Shown in pieces: positions 63,607 to 64,000 of a stretch of DNA of 64,000 bases; position 1 is the first letter of the stretch, and every line of letters starts with the position of its first letter. The notes below the pieces were generated by a model. The model had not been told where the DNA came from. It saw nothing but the letters and a program-made list of their open reading frames with translations, and did no database searches. The DNA is from Deinococcus cellulosilyticus NBRC 106333 = KACC 11606 (GTDB lineage Bacteria; Deinococcota; Deinococci; Deinococcales; Deinococcaceae): contig NZ_BJXB01000017.1 in NCBI RefSeq assembly GCF_007990775.1, positions 80,119-144,118 of the forward strand. The letters are read 5' to 3'. A program made the translations under genes and the position numbers.

Positions 63607-64000
63607 GCAGCTTTTGCTCCAGAATTTGAATTCCATGCTCGCCGTAAAAAACTCGGTTTGACCCAGGAACAGGTGATTAAACAGGCTGGAATTCCTTTTG
63701 CAACTTACTTGAGCAACATGGAAAAGGTAAAGTCAGCGTTGGACAGAGCCAGTATTTTTCTGCTCTGGCAAGAGTTTTGCGCGTTTCCGAAGAAGATATT
63801 CGTTCCATCAACCCAAGTTTAATCGTCAGCATCAACTCTGAGACGAAGGCTCCTGAGCAACAGGAGAAGAACCCTGAGTGGGGCCTGGAGGTCTACCAGG
63901 TGAAGACCCCCATTCGGGGGGACATCCAGCTGAAGCCAGAGCACAAAGCAGAACTCCTCATAGACCCAAAGGGGTCTGAGGGAATTCTGCTTTATAAACT
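63607..64000 (+). pseudogene. Start-less, frameshifted XRE-family regulator remnant
   Basis: The sequence encodes FEFHARRKKLGLTQEQVIKQ, AGIPFATYLSNMEK, then, after a one-base shift near 63726, GKVSVGQSQYFSALARVLRV and SEEDIRSINPSL, an HTH_3/XRE repressor-like domain followed by a linker and a beta-rich part that leaves the window. Restoring one G (GG to GGG) rejoins the frames. No ATG, GTG or TTG start exists: the first frame opens immediately after the TAA of the LptA-like gene. Probably a decayed insertion; a sequencing error could explain the shift but not the missing start. Confidence 0.6.

Overview
The window looks like chromosome of a Deinococcus-type bacterium, probably one of the less GC-rich members of the genus. 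The clues are: many genes whose start codon sits 6-10 bases after a TANNNT -10 box with no Shine-Dalgarno (leaderless transcripts, known to be abundant in Deinococcus); a DdrO/RDRM-like palindrome before a WGR-domain gene; bacillithiol genes (bshB1 and a YfiT-type transferase); a Mug-type uracil-DNA glycosylase of the deinococcal form; LptC/LptA-type envelope proteins; and competence genes comEA-comEC. I ran no searches, so family names come from motifs and overall resemblance.

Layout. 1-4 kb: 5' end of thymidine kinase, a TetA-like exporter, tRNA-Glu, an HD-domain protein, a secreted protein and trxB. 4-8 kb: a candidate structured RNA, rpsA, then a WGR/beta-propeller protein behind an RDRM-like site. 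8-12.4 kb: an amino-sugar recycling locus (murQ diverging from gntR-nagA-SIS deaminase) with a symmetric control region. 12.4-20 kb: DinB-like protein, a three-gene minus-strand operon (two DUF1990-like proteins and a terpene-cyclase-fold protein), mnmA, hsp20, an Imm10-like protein, lysA and mug. 20-30 kb: a small molybdopterin oxidoreductase, a ParB-like-domain protein, a MerR regulator diverging from the reductase it probably controls, VanW-like protein, meaB, a phosphatase with purM, and an SDR. 30-37 kb: polyprenyl synthase, a TPR-like protein, small membrane and HTH proteins, DUF554, plsY, bshB1, a P460-like protein and a large secreted protein. 37-43.6 kb: thiamine synthesis (TPP riboswitch-thiC-thiE-thiS-thiG-thiO on minus, thiD on plus). 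44-48 kb: argF, argC, a barstar-like protein and argJ. 48-53 kb: three small membrane-anchored helical proteins, comEA-comEC, a diguanylate cyclase and rlmB. 53-61 kb: YfiT-type transferase, exo/endonuclease family protein, groES-groEL with heat-shock elements, SRPBCC protein, tyrosine phosphatase and TatD-type DNase. 61-64 kb: an LptC-like/LptA-like/LptA-like operon followed by a start-less, frameshifted XRE-type regulator remnant that runs off the window.

The genes are mostly ordinary housekeeping functions. The unusual signal lies between genes. At least nine intergenic regions carry tandem 7-base repeats whose unit changes (GCCGAGG, GCAGAAG, GCGGTCA, GTTTACA and relatives) while the 7-base period is kept, several as inverted pairs able to fold into hairpins. 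Other second-look items are two candidate structured RNAs (about 4.2 kb and 43.8 kb), a leaderless upstream ORF that reads through an intrinsic terminator into a small HTH gene, a 76-bp near-palindrome before the ParB-like gene, and a start-region motif shared by hsp20 and groES.
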